This document shows, one piece after another, positions 1 to 10,300 of a DNA stretch of 64,000 nt (its first letter is position 1; each line of letters begins with the position of its first letter). Below the pieces are notes generated by a model, which worked only from the letters and a program-made list of their open reading frames with translations, made no database searches and was not told the origin of the DNA. The DNA is from Rhabditoides inermis. Taxonomy: Eukaryota; Nematoda; Chromadorea; Rhabditida; Rhabditidae. The stretch spans positions 88,419 to 152,418 of the forward strand of contig CAWZYM010000189.1 in the NCBI GenBank assembly GCA_963966185.1. Reading direction: 5' to 3'. The position numbers were made by a program, and so were the translations under genes.

Positions 1-144
1 GGTACAGTATTAGCAGTATTTTTATCTTTGCCGAAAACGTGACTATATCTATAGTTCACGAATACAAACTTTGGGATTGACATTATGCAAAAACCAAAGA
101 TTTTGTATGATTGATTGATTGAAATACAAAAAGAGGTGACTCAC

Positions 145-377
145 CGCGTGTCGCACATCTCGCACTTGAACGCCTCGAACTTGTTGCGGTAGGTGCACAC
201 GGTGCACTCCCACGCCACGCCCTCCTCTCCAGATTCGGACGGAGTCTGAGATTTGTTCAGTGATGAACAAAATACAGTTTAAAAGCAAATGTATAAACTA
301 CAAAAATGAAAACACACCGTCTCCTTGCGCGCTCGCTTTTTTCCACCGCCGCCGCTCGTCGGACGATCCGGCGACAT
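145..377 (-). CDS. RYBP: RYBP/YAF2-like RanBP2-type zinc-finger protein, 5' part
   Basis: Two exons are visible: 377-318 (20 codons, starts MSPDRPTSGGGGKKRARKET) and 245-145, joined in phase 0 across a short GT-AG intron; the second exon ends at a GTGAGT donor and the gene continues beyond the left edge. Exon 2 encodes a RanBP2-type zinc finger: W-E-C-T-V-C-T-Y-R-N, then F-K-C-E-M-C-D-T-R, giving four cysteines as C-x2-C-x10-C-x2-C. A basic N-terminus followed directly by this finger and the E-A-F-K-C-x-M-C-D wording is the layout of RYBP/YAF2, known as subunits of non-canonical Polycomb repressive complex 1 that bind RING1 and ubiquitinated H2A. The C-terminal RING1-binding part is outside the window, so another small RanBP2-finger protein cannot be excluded. 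Confidence 0.72.
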
Positions 378-1152
378 TGACGAGACTCGAACGGCTGAAA
401 AGTAAACAAATAATGAACTGAGAATAAAAACAACAATCACAAAATAACAAATCAGCTAAATCAGCTGACGAACGTTCGAAAAAATTATATGGACGAATAT
501 TGCCGTTAGGGCGCGTTTAACTTTCGGCTAAACACCGTAAGTGAAACAACAGTTTCATTAGTCATTATTCTCCTACCTTTTTTATTTTTGCTAGAAAATC
601 AAATTATTAACCTACCATAATCTTTATCTTTGCAAGACGATCAAATTATTCTTCTATCGTAATCCTTAGGATTGCGAGAAGATCAAATTATTCTTCTACC
701 GTAACACTTATCTTTGCAAGAAGGTCAAATTATTATCCTACCGTAACCCTTTATGTTTGCGAGAAGATCATTTTCTTCTTCTACTGTAACACTTATGGTC
801 TCAAGAAGATCTCTTACTCTTCTATCATTACTTTTTTTCAAAAAAGTAGTCAGAATTAGCACTAAACACAAACAGCACACAGTAGATTTCAATGGTTGCA
901 CTCGGTGGGGAAATTTTACTAATCAGTCAATAATTTATTGTATTATCGATTGATAATCTATTGACTATCCACTGATTTCAAACTCTGCCCTGGCTCTTTT
1001 AAACCCCCTGCTGTGCCTGACCAATGCACAGTGCCGTGCTCAATGGGACGATGAGTGGATCAACGTTCCCCTGATGTTGATCGTATCAATGACCTACGGA
1101 TCTAGTTTTCCATAGTTTCTTTAAAACACATGATGAAGCTTGAAGGAGCACA
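378..1152. other. Intergenic region with a degenerate tandem repeat
   Basis: No gene is seen between the 5' end of the RYBP-like gene and the 3' end of the major sperm protein gene. The stretch is AT-rich. Its centre (about 590-830) holds the roughly 42-bp tandem repeat listed separately; the rest shows nothing I can support. Confidence 0.6.
590..830. repeat. About five to six copies of a degenerate 42-bp tandem repeat
   Basis: The word TCAAATTA (or a close variant) recurs near 600, 642, 683, 726 and 768, giving a period of 41-43 bp. Each unit carries a TTTGC(A/G)AGAAG-type segment followed by TTCTACCGTAA. Copies diverge from each other, so this looks like an old minisatellite. Confidence 0.7.
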
Positions 1153-1158
1153 TTTATT
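1153..1158 (-). terminator. Poly(A) signal AATAAA of the major sperm protein gene
   Basis: The minus strand reads AATAAA here, 19 nt past the MSP stop codon, a normal position for a compact nematode 3' UTR. Confidence 0.6.
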
Positions 1159-1176
1159 CGAGACACGAAAGAGCAT

Positions 1177-1603
1177 TTAAGGGTTGTACTCGATAGGGAG
1201 GTTCTTGCGGCGGACCATTCCGTCGCCCTGGAACCACTCGCGGCGGAAGGTCTTGGCGGCGCCGTCGGGAGTGTTGGTCCACTCGATGGTGATGCGGTCG
1301 TTGTTGGTGTCCTCCTGACCATACTGGAACGCGTCGCAAGAGACGGCCATCAGCACAGCCTCCTTGGGGTCGAGCACTCCGCACGGCGGGTCGACGCCGA
1401 GGCGCTTCATGTTGGTGGTCTTGATGGCCCATCCGATGCGGCGACCTCCGGCGTTGGTGATCTGAAGAGATGTTTATATTACTGTAGAAAACAGTAGTAC
1501 CCACCTTGATGTGGTAGGTGTGCTTGTCATCGTAGGGGGCGTTGAAGACGATCTTGGTACCCGGCTGGGTGTTGATATCTCCGGGAGGGACGGATTGAGC
1601 CAT
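1177..1603 (-). CDS. msp: Major sperm protein (MSP)
   Basis: Exon 1 is 1603-1505 (33 codons) and exon 2 is 1461-1177 (94 codons plus stop), separated by a 43-nt GT-AG intron in phase 0. The joined product is 127 residues, exactly the usual MSP length. It begins [20 protein letters not shown], continues through [40 protein letters not shown] and [17 protein letters not shown], and ends [16 protein letters not shown], all hallmark MSP blocks. MSP is the immunoglobulin-fold cytoskeletal protein that polymerises to drive the crawling of amoeboid nematode sperm and, when released, signals oocyte maturation. This gene is the strongest evidence for a nematode source. A canonical poly(A) signal lies just downstream. 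MSPs are usually multigene families; only one copy is in this window. Confidence 0.98.
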
Positions 1604-1770
1604 GGTGAATGGATGCCGGCAGCCCGCCGCGCCCGCTTTTTATTCGCCCCTCCAGACATGCTAATTGGCGAGTTGCGCAAATTAGCCACGGGACTGACTA
1701 ATTACAACAGTCCTGAGTCGATAGGGAAATATAGGTGATTTACATATGCAAACTGAAAAAAAACAGCAAT

Positions 1771-1776
1771 TTATCT
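1771..1776 (-). promoter_or_regulatory. Possible GATA-factor site upstream of MSP
   Basis: The minus strand reads AGATAA (WGATAR) about 170 bp upstream of the MSP start. GATA sites are a known promoter feature of C. elegans msp genes. A six-base match is weak evidence on its own. Confidence 0.25.
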
Positions 1777-1841
1777 CGTGAAGAGAAAGAGCCGTAACCT
1801 AAATCGAACAGGTAGCACATTCGAGTCACAACATTTACTGT

Positions 1842-2714
1842 CTACTCGTCATCAGTGTTAGATTCGGTTGGCGAATCTGGCATGGACTGCATGGGAAGAG
1901 ATAGGTAGTCGGTGGGCGGAGCCTGCATGGGCGGAGCGTAGAACGGCTGGTTGTAGTCATAGAAGGGGTACACCGGCGGCTGATGATAACACTCTCCGTA
2001 GCCCGAGTAGGTAGGCATTGCGTTGAACTCTGAACAGTGACAAATGAAGGGAGAGAGAGAGAGAGAGAGATAGGGAGAGAGCACTCACCACATCCGTATG
2101 CCTGTGGCTGAACGAACTGCGGAAACGCTGTCGTCATCGCATGTTCTCCCGAGTGGGCGGAGCCGTTGGAGGCGGAGCTTGTCGGGGCGGGGCTGGCTTC
2201 ACTGGACGCAGAGTCGCCGTCGTCTTCAATCACTCCCTTCCTCAGCTTGTAGCGACGGTTCTGAAACCAGATCTTCACCTGAAATGAGATTGTTAACATT
2301 GTTCTCTCTCTCCCCCCCTCTCTCTCTGTCTCTCTCTCTGTCTCTTCACACCTGCTCCGGAGTGAGTCCCAGACTTTCCGCGAACACTTGTCTCTCCGGT
2401 AGGACGATGCTCGGGTTCTGACGGAAGCGCCTACAAAATTACAATTCATGATTCATGACATTATACTGGAGCCGTGTATAGACTACTTTCTACCGCACAT
2501 TTCACGGTACAAGTTTCGTATCAGTCCACCGTCGTACAGTAATCCGGATCAAGTACCATAGACAAGTATCGTATCAGTACCCCATCATACAGTAACCTAC
2601 CGTACCTTAGCAGTGCCGCCTGTACGTGCGGGGCGAACACGACTCGCTTCTTCGAAGGGCGCGGAGCGGGCTTGATCGGGTAGTCTGAACGGAATAGATA
2701 GTAGAAGAGCGTTG

Positions 2715-2761
<47 letters not shown>

Positions 2762-3060
2762 TCTCCCTCTCTCCCTCTCCTCTCCCCAACCTTCAGGCGC
2801 GGGCGGGTGCCACAGTTGCATGGGCGGCAGGAGAGGCGGCAGTGGAGCGAATGAGGGATAGCCAGTACTGAAAACGATTATGATGCCATATTCAGCCATT
2901 AGCGATTTCGGAAAATTACTTTAACTTGAATTTGCGTTAGAACTCATAATGGCTAGCAACAGTTCGGAACGACTTATGGTTCCAAGACTCACCCCTGCTG
3001 CGCGGTCTTGAGACGGGCGAAGTACTCCACGGGGTCAGAGGGCATGAAGGAAGGCTGCAT
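1842..3060 (-). CDS. Homeobox protein with NK-2-like homeodomain (Tyr54)
   Basis: Six exons: 3060-2993, 2867-2791, 2684-2606, 2430-2352, 2278-2089 and 2029-1842; phase closes throughout to give 226 residues. The homeodomain lies at about residues 58-117 and is split over exons 3-5, with the last junction just before V-K-I-W-F-Q-N. It keeps F8, L16, F20, L40, W48, F49, N51 and R53. Position 54 is tyrosine (QNRRYK), the NK-2-class hallmark, but the rest of the domain is divergent and the usual NK-2 ELERRF motif is replaced by AALLRRF. The N-terminus is proline-rich; the C-terminus is Ser/Ala-rich, then rich in Tyr, Pro and Gln with an acidic end (SNTDDE). Expected role: sequence-specific nuclear transcription factor. 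I cannot assign an orthologue. The second intron holds a pure CT/GA run. Confidence 0.88.
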
Positions 3061-3360
3061 TCTGAATGCTACACTGTCCCACCCCCATCCTTATATCCAA
3101 CCACCAGATTCAATCTGTTTCCAACTCCAGCAGACAGAGTGAGTGGCCAGGTAGGTTCATGCCCCGTGGATGCCCGCGGGGCAGGAGAGTGGTCCGGCAG
3201 TCTGCCGTAGCCGCGGGTGTCATGAACCTGCCAACAGGTAGTGTAAGTCAACAGATGCATTCATGCGATTATTCGGAAACCACATGCACTCATCTATATC
3301 CAAAACGCGTATAATCAATCGACCGCTTTGTGTTGATTTATATATAAAAAAACACGTATA
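3061..3360. other. Intergenic gap before tRNA array 1, with a foldback
   Basis: No gene is seen. Imperfect arms of about 20 bp at 3149-3168 (core AGGTTCATG) and 3212-3232 (core CATGAACCT) flank a GC-rich centre and could form a hairpin. An AT-rich stretch (TATATATAAAAAAACAC) lies directly before the first array unit. Confidence 0.5.
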
Positions 3361-3414
3361 CCGGAACACGGAGTATTTCCTCTGCTGACCGAATTGAAAC
3401 AGCCACGGAGCAGT

Positions 3415-3496
3415 GGTCAGGTGGCCGAGTGGTTAAGGCGTTGGACTGCTAATCCAATGGGATTTTCCCGCGTGAGTTCGAATCTCATCCTGATCG
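3415..3496 (+). tRNA. tRNA-Ser (anticodon GCT), first copy
   Basis: 82 nt. Acceptor GGTCAGG pairs with CCTGATC (one G:U), discriminator G73. D stem is GCC/GGC with loop GAGTGGTTAA. Anticodon stem TTGGA/TCCAA encloses loop CTGCTAA, so the anticodon is GCT and it reads AGC/AGT serine codons. There is a long variable arm (GGG/CCC stem) as expected for serine tRNAs, and the T loop is TTCGAAT. Internal A and B boxes are intact and TTTT follows. Confidence 0.95.
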
Positions 3497-3573
3497 AATC
3501 TTTTGCGGTGTTCGTTTCACTGCAGAGATGGTTTCTCGCGCGACTCTCGGTGGATAGAGTGGAAGACAGGCGT

Positions 3574-3645
3574 GGGGGTATAGCTCAGGGGTAGAGCGTT
3601 CGCTTCCCATGCGAGAAGTATGGGGTTCAATTCCCCATACCTCCA
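3574..3645 (+). tRNA. Alanine-type tRNA with anticodon CCC (Gly codon GGG)
   Basis: 72 nt and the same body as all other Ala copies in the array: acceptor GGGGGTA / TACCTCC with the G3:U70 wobble pair known as the main alanyl-tRNA synthetase determinant, and A73. The anticodon loop, however, reads TTCCCAT instead of TTCGCAT, so the anticodon is CCC, which reads the glycine codon GGG. The first anticodon-stem pair is T:G instead of C:G, and the variable loop ends in A instead of C. A TTTT terminator follows. If transcribed and charged by AlaRS it would place alanine at GGG. It could also be a silent edge copy. Confidence 0.85.
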
Positions 3646-3714
3646 AATGTTTTGCTGTCGCCGGAACACGGAGTATTTCCTCTGCTGACCGAATTGAAAC
3701 AGCCACGGAGCAGT

Positions 3715-3796
3715 GGTCAGGTGGCCGAGTGGTTAAGGCGTTGGACTGCTAATCCAATGGGATTTTCCCGCGTGAGTTCGAATCTCATCCTGATCG
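3715..3796 (+). tRNA. tRNA-Ser (GCT), unit 2
   Basis: Same 82-nt intact serine tRNA as unit 1. The spacer after it carries the CGCGATTCTCGG variant otherwise typical of array 2. Confidence 0.93.
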
Positions 3797-3873
3797 AATC
3801 TTTTGCGGTGTTCGTTTCACTGCAGAGATGGTTTCTCGCGCGATTCTCGGTGGATAGAGTGAAAGACAGGCGT

Positions 3874-3944
3874 GGGGGTATAGCTCAGGGGTAGAGCGCT
3901 CGCTTCGCATGCGAGAAGTCTGGGTTCAATTCCCCATACCTCCA
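3874..3944 (+). tRNA. tRNA-Ala (CGC), unit 2, one base short
   Basis: Anticodon CGC (loop TTCGCAT), acceptor with G3:U70. One G is missing at the variable-loop/T-stem junction (GTCTGGGTTC instead of GTCTGGGGTTC), so the T stem loses one pair or the variable loop shortens to four. The same deletion recurs in the Ala copies at 30893, 31492 and 31791. Confidence 0.8.
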
Positions 3945-4013
3945 AATGTTTTGCTGTCGCCGGAACACGGAGTATTCCCTCTGCTGACCGAATGGAAGCA
4001 GCCACAGGGCAGT

Positions 4014-4266
4014 GGTCAGGTGGCCGAGTGGTTAAGGCGTTGGACTGCTAATCCAATGGGATTTTCCCGCGTGAGTTCGAATCTCATCCTGATCGAATCT
4101 TTTGCGGTGTTCGTTTCACTGTTTTGCGGTGTTCGTTTCACTGCAGAGATGGTTTCACGCGCGACTCTCGGTGAATAGAGTGGAAGACAGCCGTGGGGGT
4201 ATAGCTCAGGGGTAGAGCGCTCGCTTCGCATGCGAGAAGTCTGGGGTTCAATTCCCCATACCTCCA
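4014..4266 (+). tRNA. Unit 3: tRNA-Ser (4014-4095) and tRNA-Ala (4195-4266)
   Basis: Both tRNAs are intact. Their spacer is 22 bp longer than in other units because TTTTGCGGTGTTCGTTTCAC and the next two bases are duplicated in tandem (4100-4121 and 4122-4143). Confidence 0.93.
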
Positions 4267-4335
4267 AATGTTTTGCTGTTGCCGGAACACGGAGTATTCC
4301 CTCTGCTGACTGAATTGAAGCAGCCACAGAGCAGT

Positions 4336-7300
4336 GGTCAGGTGGCCGAGTGGTTAAGGCGTTGGACTGCTAATCCAATGGGATTTTCCCGCGTGAGTTC
4401 GAATCTCATCCTGATCGAATCTTTTGCGGTGTTCGTTTCACTGCAGAGATGGTTTCACGCGCGACTCTCGGTGAATAGAGTGGAAGACAGCCGTGGGGGT
4501 ATAGCTCAGGGGTAGAGCGCTCGCTTCGCATGCGAGAAGTCTGGGGTTCAATTCCCCATACCTCCAAATGTTTTGCTGTTGCCGGAACACGGAGTATTCC
4601 CTCTGCTGACTGAATTGAAGCAGCCACAGAGAAGTGGTCAGGTGGCCGAGTGGTTAAGGCGTTGGACTGCTAATCCAATGGGATTTTCCCGCGTGAGTTC
4701 GAATCTCATCCTGATCGAATCTTTTGCGGTGTTCGTTTCACTGCAGAGATGGTTTCACGCGCGACTCTCGGTGGATAGAGTGGAAGACAGCCGTGGGGGT
4801 ATAGCTCAGGGGTAGAGCGCTCGCTTCGCATGCGAGAAGTCTGGGGTTCAATTCCCCATACCTCCAAATGTTTTGCTGTCGCCGGAACGCGGAGTATTCC
4901 CTCTGCTGACTGAATTGAAGCAGCCACAGAGCAGTGGTCAGGTGGCCGAGTGGTTAAGGCGTTGGACTGCTAATCCAATGGGATTTTCCCGCGTGAGTTC
5001 GAATCTCATCCTGATCGAATCTTTTGCGGTGTTCGTTTCACTGCAGAGATGGTTTCACGCGCGACTCTCGGTGGATAGAGTGGAAGACAGCCGTGGGGGT
5101 ATAGCTCAGGGGTAGAGCGCTCGCTTCGCATGCGAGAAGTCTGGGGTTCAATTCCCCATACCTCCAAATGTTTTGCTGTTGCCGGAACACGGAGTATTCC
5201 CTCTGCTGACTGAATTGAAGCAGCCACAGAGCAGTGGTCAGGTGGCCGAGTGGTTAAGGCGTTGGACTGCTAATCCAATGGGATTTTCCCGCGTGAGTTC
5301 GAATCTCATCCTGATCGAATCTTTTGCGGTGTTCGTTTCACTGCAGAGATGGTTTCACGCGCGACTCTCGGTGAATAGAGTGGAAGACAGCCGTGGGGGT
5401 ATAGCTCAGGGGTAGAGCGCTCGCTTCGCATGCGAGAAGTCTGGGGTTCAATTCCCCATACCTCCAAATGTTTTGCTGTTGCCGGAACACGGAGTATTCC
5501 CTCTGCTGACTGAATTGAAGCAGCCACAGAGAAGTGGTCAGGTGGCCGAGTGGTTAAGGCGTTGGACTGCTAATCCAATGGGATTTTCCCGCGTGAGTTC
5601 GAATCTCATCCTGATCGAATCTTTTGCGGTGTTCGTTTCACTGCAGAGATGGTTTCACGCGCGACTCTCGGTGGATAGAGTGGAAGACAGCCGTGGGGGT
5701 ATAGCTCAGGGGTAGAGCGCTCGCTTCGCATGCGAGAAGTCTGGGGTTCAATTCCCCATACCTCCAAATGTTTTGCTGTCGCCGGAACGCGGAGTATTCC
5801 CTCTGCTGACTGAATTGAAGCAGCCACAGAGCAGTGGTCAGGTGGCCGAGTGGTTAAGGCGTTGGACTGCTAATCCAATGGGATTTTCCCGCGTGAGTTC
5901 GAATCTCATCCTGATCGAATCTTTTGCGGTGTTCGTTTCACTGCAGAGATGGTTTCACGCGCGACTCTCGGTGGATAGAGTGGAAGACAGCCGTGGGGGT
6001 ATAGCTCAGGGGTAGAGCGCTCGCTTCGCATGCGAGAAGTCTGGGGTTCAATTCCCCATACCTCCAAATGTTTTGCTGTCGCCGGAACGCGGAGTATTCC
6101 CTCTGCTGACTGAATTGAAGCAGCCACAGAGCAGTGGTCAGGTGGCCGAGTGGTTAAGGCGTTGGACTGCTAATCCAATGGGATTTTCCCGCGTGAGTTC
6201 GAATCTCATCCTGATCGAATCTTTTGCGGTGTTCGTTTCACTGCAGAGATGGTTTCACGCGCGACTCTCGGTGGATAGAGTGGAAGACAGCCGTGGGGGT
6301 ATAGCTCAGGGGTAGAGCGCTCGCTTCGCATGCGAGAAGTCTGGGGTTCAATTCCCCATACCTCCAAATGTTTTGCTGTCGCCGGAACGCGGAGTATTCC
6401 CTCTTCTGACTGAATTGAAGCAGCCACGGAGCAGTGGTCAGGTGGCCGAGTGGTTAAGGCGTTGGACTGCTAATCCAATGGGATTTTCCCGCGTGAGTTC
6501 GAATCTCATCCTGATCGAATCTTTTGCGGTGTTCGTTTCACTGCAGAGATGGTTTCACGCGCGACTCTCGGTGGATAGAGTGGAAGACAGCCGTGGGGGT
6601 ATAGCTCAGGGGTAGAGCGCTCGCTTCGCATGCGAGAAGTCTGGGGTTCAATTCCCCATACCTCCAAATGTTTTGCTGTCGCCGGAACGCGGAGTATTCC
6701 CTCTGCTGACTGAATTGAAGCAGCCACAGAGCAGTGGTCAGGTGGCCGAGTGATTAATGCGTTGGACTGCTAATCCAATAGGATTTTCCCGCGTGAGTTC
6801 GAATCTCATCCTGATCGAATCTTTTGCGGTGTTCGTTTCACTGCAGAGATGGTTTCACGCGCGACTCTCGGTGGATAGAGTGGAAGACAGCCGTGGGAGT
6901 ATACCTCAGGGGTAGAGCGCTCGCTTCGCATGCGAGAAGTCTGGGGTTCAATTCCCCATACCTCCAAATGTTTTGCTGTCGCCGGAACGCGGAGTATTCC
7001 CTCTGCTGACTGAATTGAAGCAGCCACAGAGCAGTGGTCAGGTGGCCGAGTGGTTAAGGCGTTGGACTGCTAATCCAATGGGATTTTCCCGCGTGAGTTC
7101 GAATCTCATCCTGATCGAATGTTTTGCGGTGTTCGATTCACTGCAGAGATGGTTTCACGCGCGACTCTCGGTGGATAGAGTGGAAGACAGCCGTGGGGGT
7201 ATAGCTCAGGGGTAGAGCGCTCGCTTCGCATGCGAGAAGTCTGGGGTTCAATTCCCCATACCTCCAAATGTTTTGCTGTCGCCGGAACGCGGAGTATTCC

Positions 7301-10300
7301 CTCTGCTGACTGAATTGAAGCAGCCACAGAGCAGTGGTCAGGTGGCCGAGTGATTAATGCGTTGGACTGCTAATCCAATAGGATTTTCCCGCGTGAGTTC
7401 GAATCTCATCCTGATCGAATCTTTTGCGGTGTTCGTTTCACTGCAGAGATGGTTTCACGCGCGACTCTCGGTGGATAGAGTGGAAGACAGCCGTGGGAGT
7501 ATAGCTCAGGGGTAGAGCGCTCGCTTCGCATGCGAGAAGTCTGGGGTTCAATTCCCCATACCTCCAAATGTTTTGCTGTCGCCGGAACACGGAGTATTCC
7601 CTCTGCTGACTGAATTGAAGCAGCCACAGAGCAGTGGTCATATGGCCGAGTGGTTAAGGCGTTGGACTGCTAATCCAATGGGATTTTCCCGCGTGAGTTC
7701 GAATCTCATCCTGATCGAATCTTTTGCGGTGTTCGTTTCACTGCAAAGATGGTTTCACGCGCGACTCTCGGTGGATAGAGTGGAAGACAGCCGTGGGGGT
7801 ATAGCTCAGGGGTAGAGCGCTCGCTTCGCATGCGAGAAGTCTGGGGTTCAATTCCCCATACCTCCAAGTGTTTTGCTGTTGCCGGAACACGGAGTATTCC
7901 CTCTGCTGACTGAATTGAAGCAGCCACAGAGCAGTGGTCAGGTGGCCGAGTGGTTAAGGCGTTGGACTGCTAATCCAATGGGATTTTCCCGCGTGAGTTC
8001 GAATCTCATCCTGATCGAATGTTTTGCGGTGTTCGATTCACTGCAGAGATGGTTTCACGCGCGACTCTCGGTGGATAGAGTGGAAGACAGCCGTGGGGGT
8101 ATAGCTCAGGGGTAGAGCGCTCGCTTCGCATGCGAGAAGTCTGGGGTTCACGTCCCCATACCTCCAAATGTTTTGCTGTCGCCGGAACGCGGAGTATTCC
8201 CTCTGCTGACTGAAATGAAGCAGCCACAGAGCAGTGGTCAGGTGGCCGAGTGGTTAAGGCGTTGGACTGCTAATCCAATGGGATTTTCCCGCATGAGTTC
8301 GAATCTGATCCTGATCGAATCTTTTGCGGTGTTCGTTTCACTGCAGAGATGGTTTCACGCGCGACTCTCGGTGGATAGAGTGGAAGACAGCCGTGGGGGT
8401 ATAGCTCAGGGGTAGAGCGCTCGCTTCGCATGCGAGAAGTCTGGGGTTCAATTCCCCATACCTCCAAATATTTTGCTGTCGCCGGAACGCGGAGTATTCC
8501 CTCTGCTGACTGAATTGAAGCAGCCACAGAGCAGTGGTCAGGTGGCCGAGTGGTTAAGGCGTTGGACTGCTAATCCAATGGGATTTTCCCGCGTGAGTTC
8601 GAATCTCACCCTGATCGAATCTTTTGCGGTGTTCGTTTCACTGCAGAGATGGTTTCACGCGCGACTCTCGGTGGATAGAGTGGAAGACAGCCGTGGGGGT
8701 ATAGCTCAGGGGTAGAGCGCTCGCTTCGCATGCGAGAAGTCTGGGGTTCAATTCCCCATACCTCCAAATGTTTTGCTGTTGCCGGAACACGGAGTATTCC
8801 CTCTGCTGACTGAATTGAAGCAGCCACAGAGCAGTGGTCAGGTGGCCGAGTGGTTAAGGCGTTGGACTGCTAATCCAATGGGATTTTCCCGCGTGAGTTC
8901 GAATCTCATCCTGATCGAATCTTTTGCGGTGTTCGTTTCACTGCAGAGATGGTTTCACGCGCGACTCTCGGTGGATAGAGTGGAAGATAGCCGTGGGGGT
9001 ATAGCTCAGGGGTAGAGCGCTCGCTTCGCATGCGAGAAGTCTGGGGTTCAATTCCCCATACCTCCAAATGTTTTGCTGTCGCCGGAACGCGGAGTATTCC
9101 CTCTGCTGACTGAATTGAAGCAGCCACAGAGCAGTGGTCAGGTGGCCGAGTGGTTAAGGCGTTGGACTGCTAATCCAATGGGATTTTCCCGCGTGAGTTC
9201 GAATCTCATCCTGATCGAATGTTTTGCGGTGTTCGATTCACTGCAGAGATGGTTTCACGCGCGACTCTCGGTGGATAGAGTGGAAGACAGCCGTGGGGGT
9301 ATAGCTCAGGGGTAGAGCGCTCGCTTCGCATGCGAGAAGTCTGGGGTTCAATTCCCCATACCTCCAAATGTTTTGCTGTCGCCGGAACGCGGAGTATTCC
9401 CTCTGCTGACTGAATTGAAGCAGCCACAGAGCAGTGGTCATATGGCCGAGTGGTTAAGGCGTTGGACTGCTAATCCAATGGGATTTTCCCGCGTGAGTTC
9501 GAATCTCATCCTGATCGAATCTTTTGCGGTGTTCGTTTCACTGCAGAGATGGTTTCACGCGCGACTCTCGGTGAATAGAGTGGAAGACGGCCGTGGGGGT
9601 ATAGCTCAGGGGTAGAGCGCTCGCTTCGCATGCGAGAAGTCTGGGGTTCAATTCCCCATACCTCCAAATGTTTTGCTGTCGCCGGAACACGGAGTATTCC
9701 CTCTGCTGACTGAATTGAAGCAGCCACGGAGCAGTGGTCAGGTGGCCGAGTGGTTAAGGCGTTGGACTGCTAATCCAATGGGATTTTCCCGCGTGGGTTC
9801 GAATCTCATACTGATCGAATCTTTTGCGGTGTTCGTTTCACTGCAGAGATGGTTTCACGCGCGACTCTCGGTGAATAGAGTGGAAGACAGCCGTGGGGGT
9901 ATAGCTCAGGGGTAGAGCGCTCGCTTCGCATGCGAGAAGTCTGGGGTTCAATTCCCCATACCTCCAAATGTTTTGCTGTTGCCGGAACACGGAGTATTCC
10001 CTCTGCTGACTGAATTGAAGCAGCCACAGAGTAGTGGTCAGGTAGCCGAGTTGTTAAGGCGTTGGACTGCTAATCCAATGGGATTTTCCCGCGTGAGTTC
10101 GAATCTCATCCTGATCGAATCTTTTGCGGTGTTCGTTTCACTGCAGAGATGGTTTCACGCGCGACTCTCGGTGGATAGAGTGGAAGACAGCCGTGGGGGT
10201 ATAGCTCAGGAGTAGAGCGCTCGCTTCGCATGCGAGAAGTCTGGGGTTCAATCCCCCATACCTTCAAATGTTTTGCTGTCGCCGGAACGCGGAGTATTCC

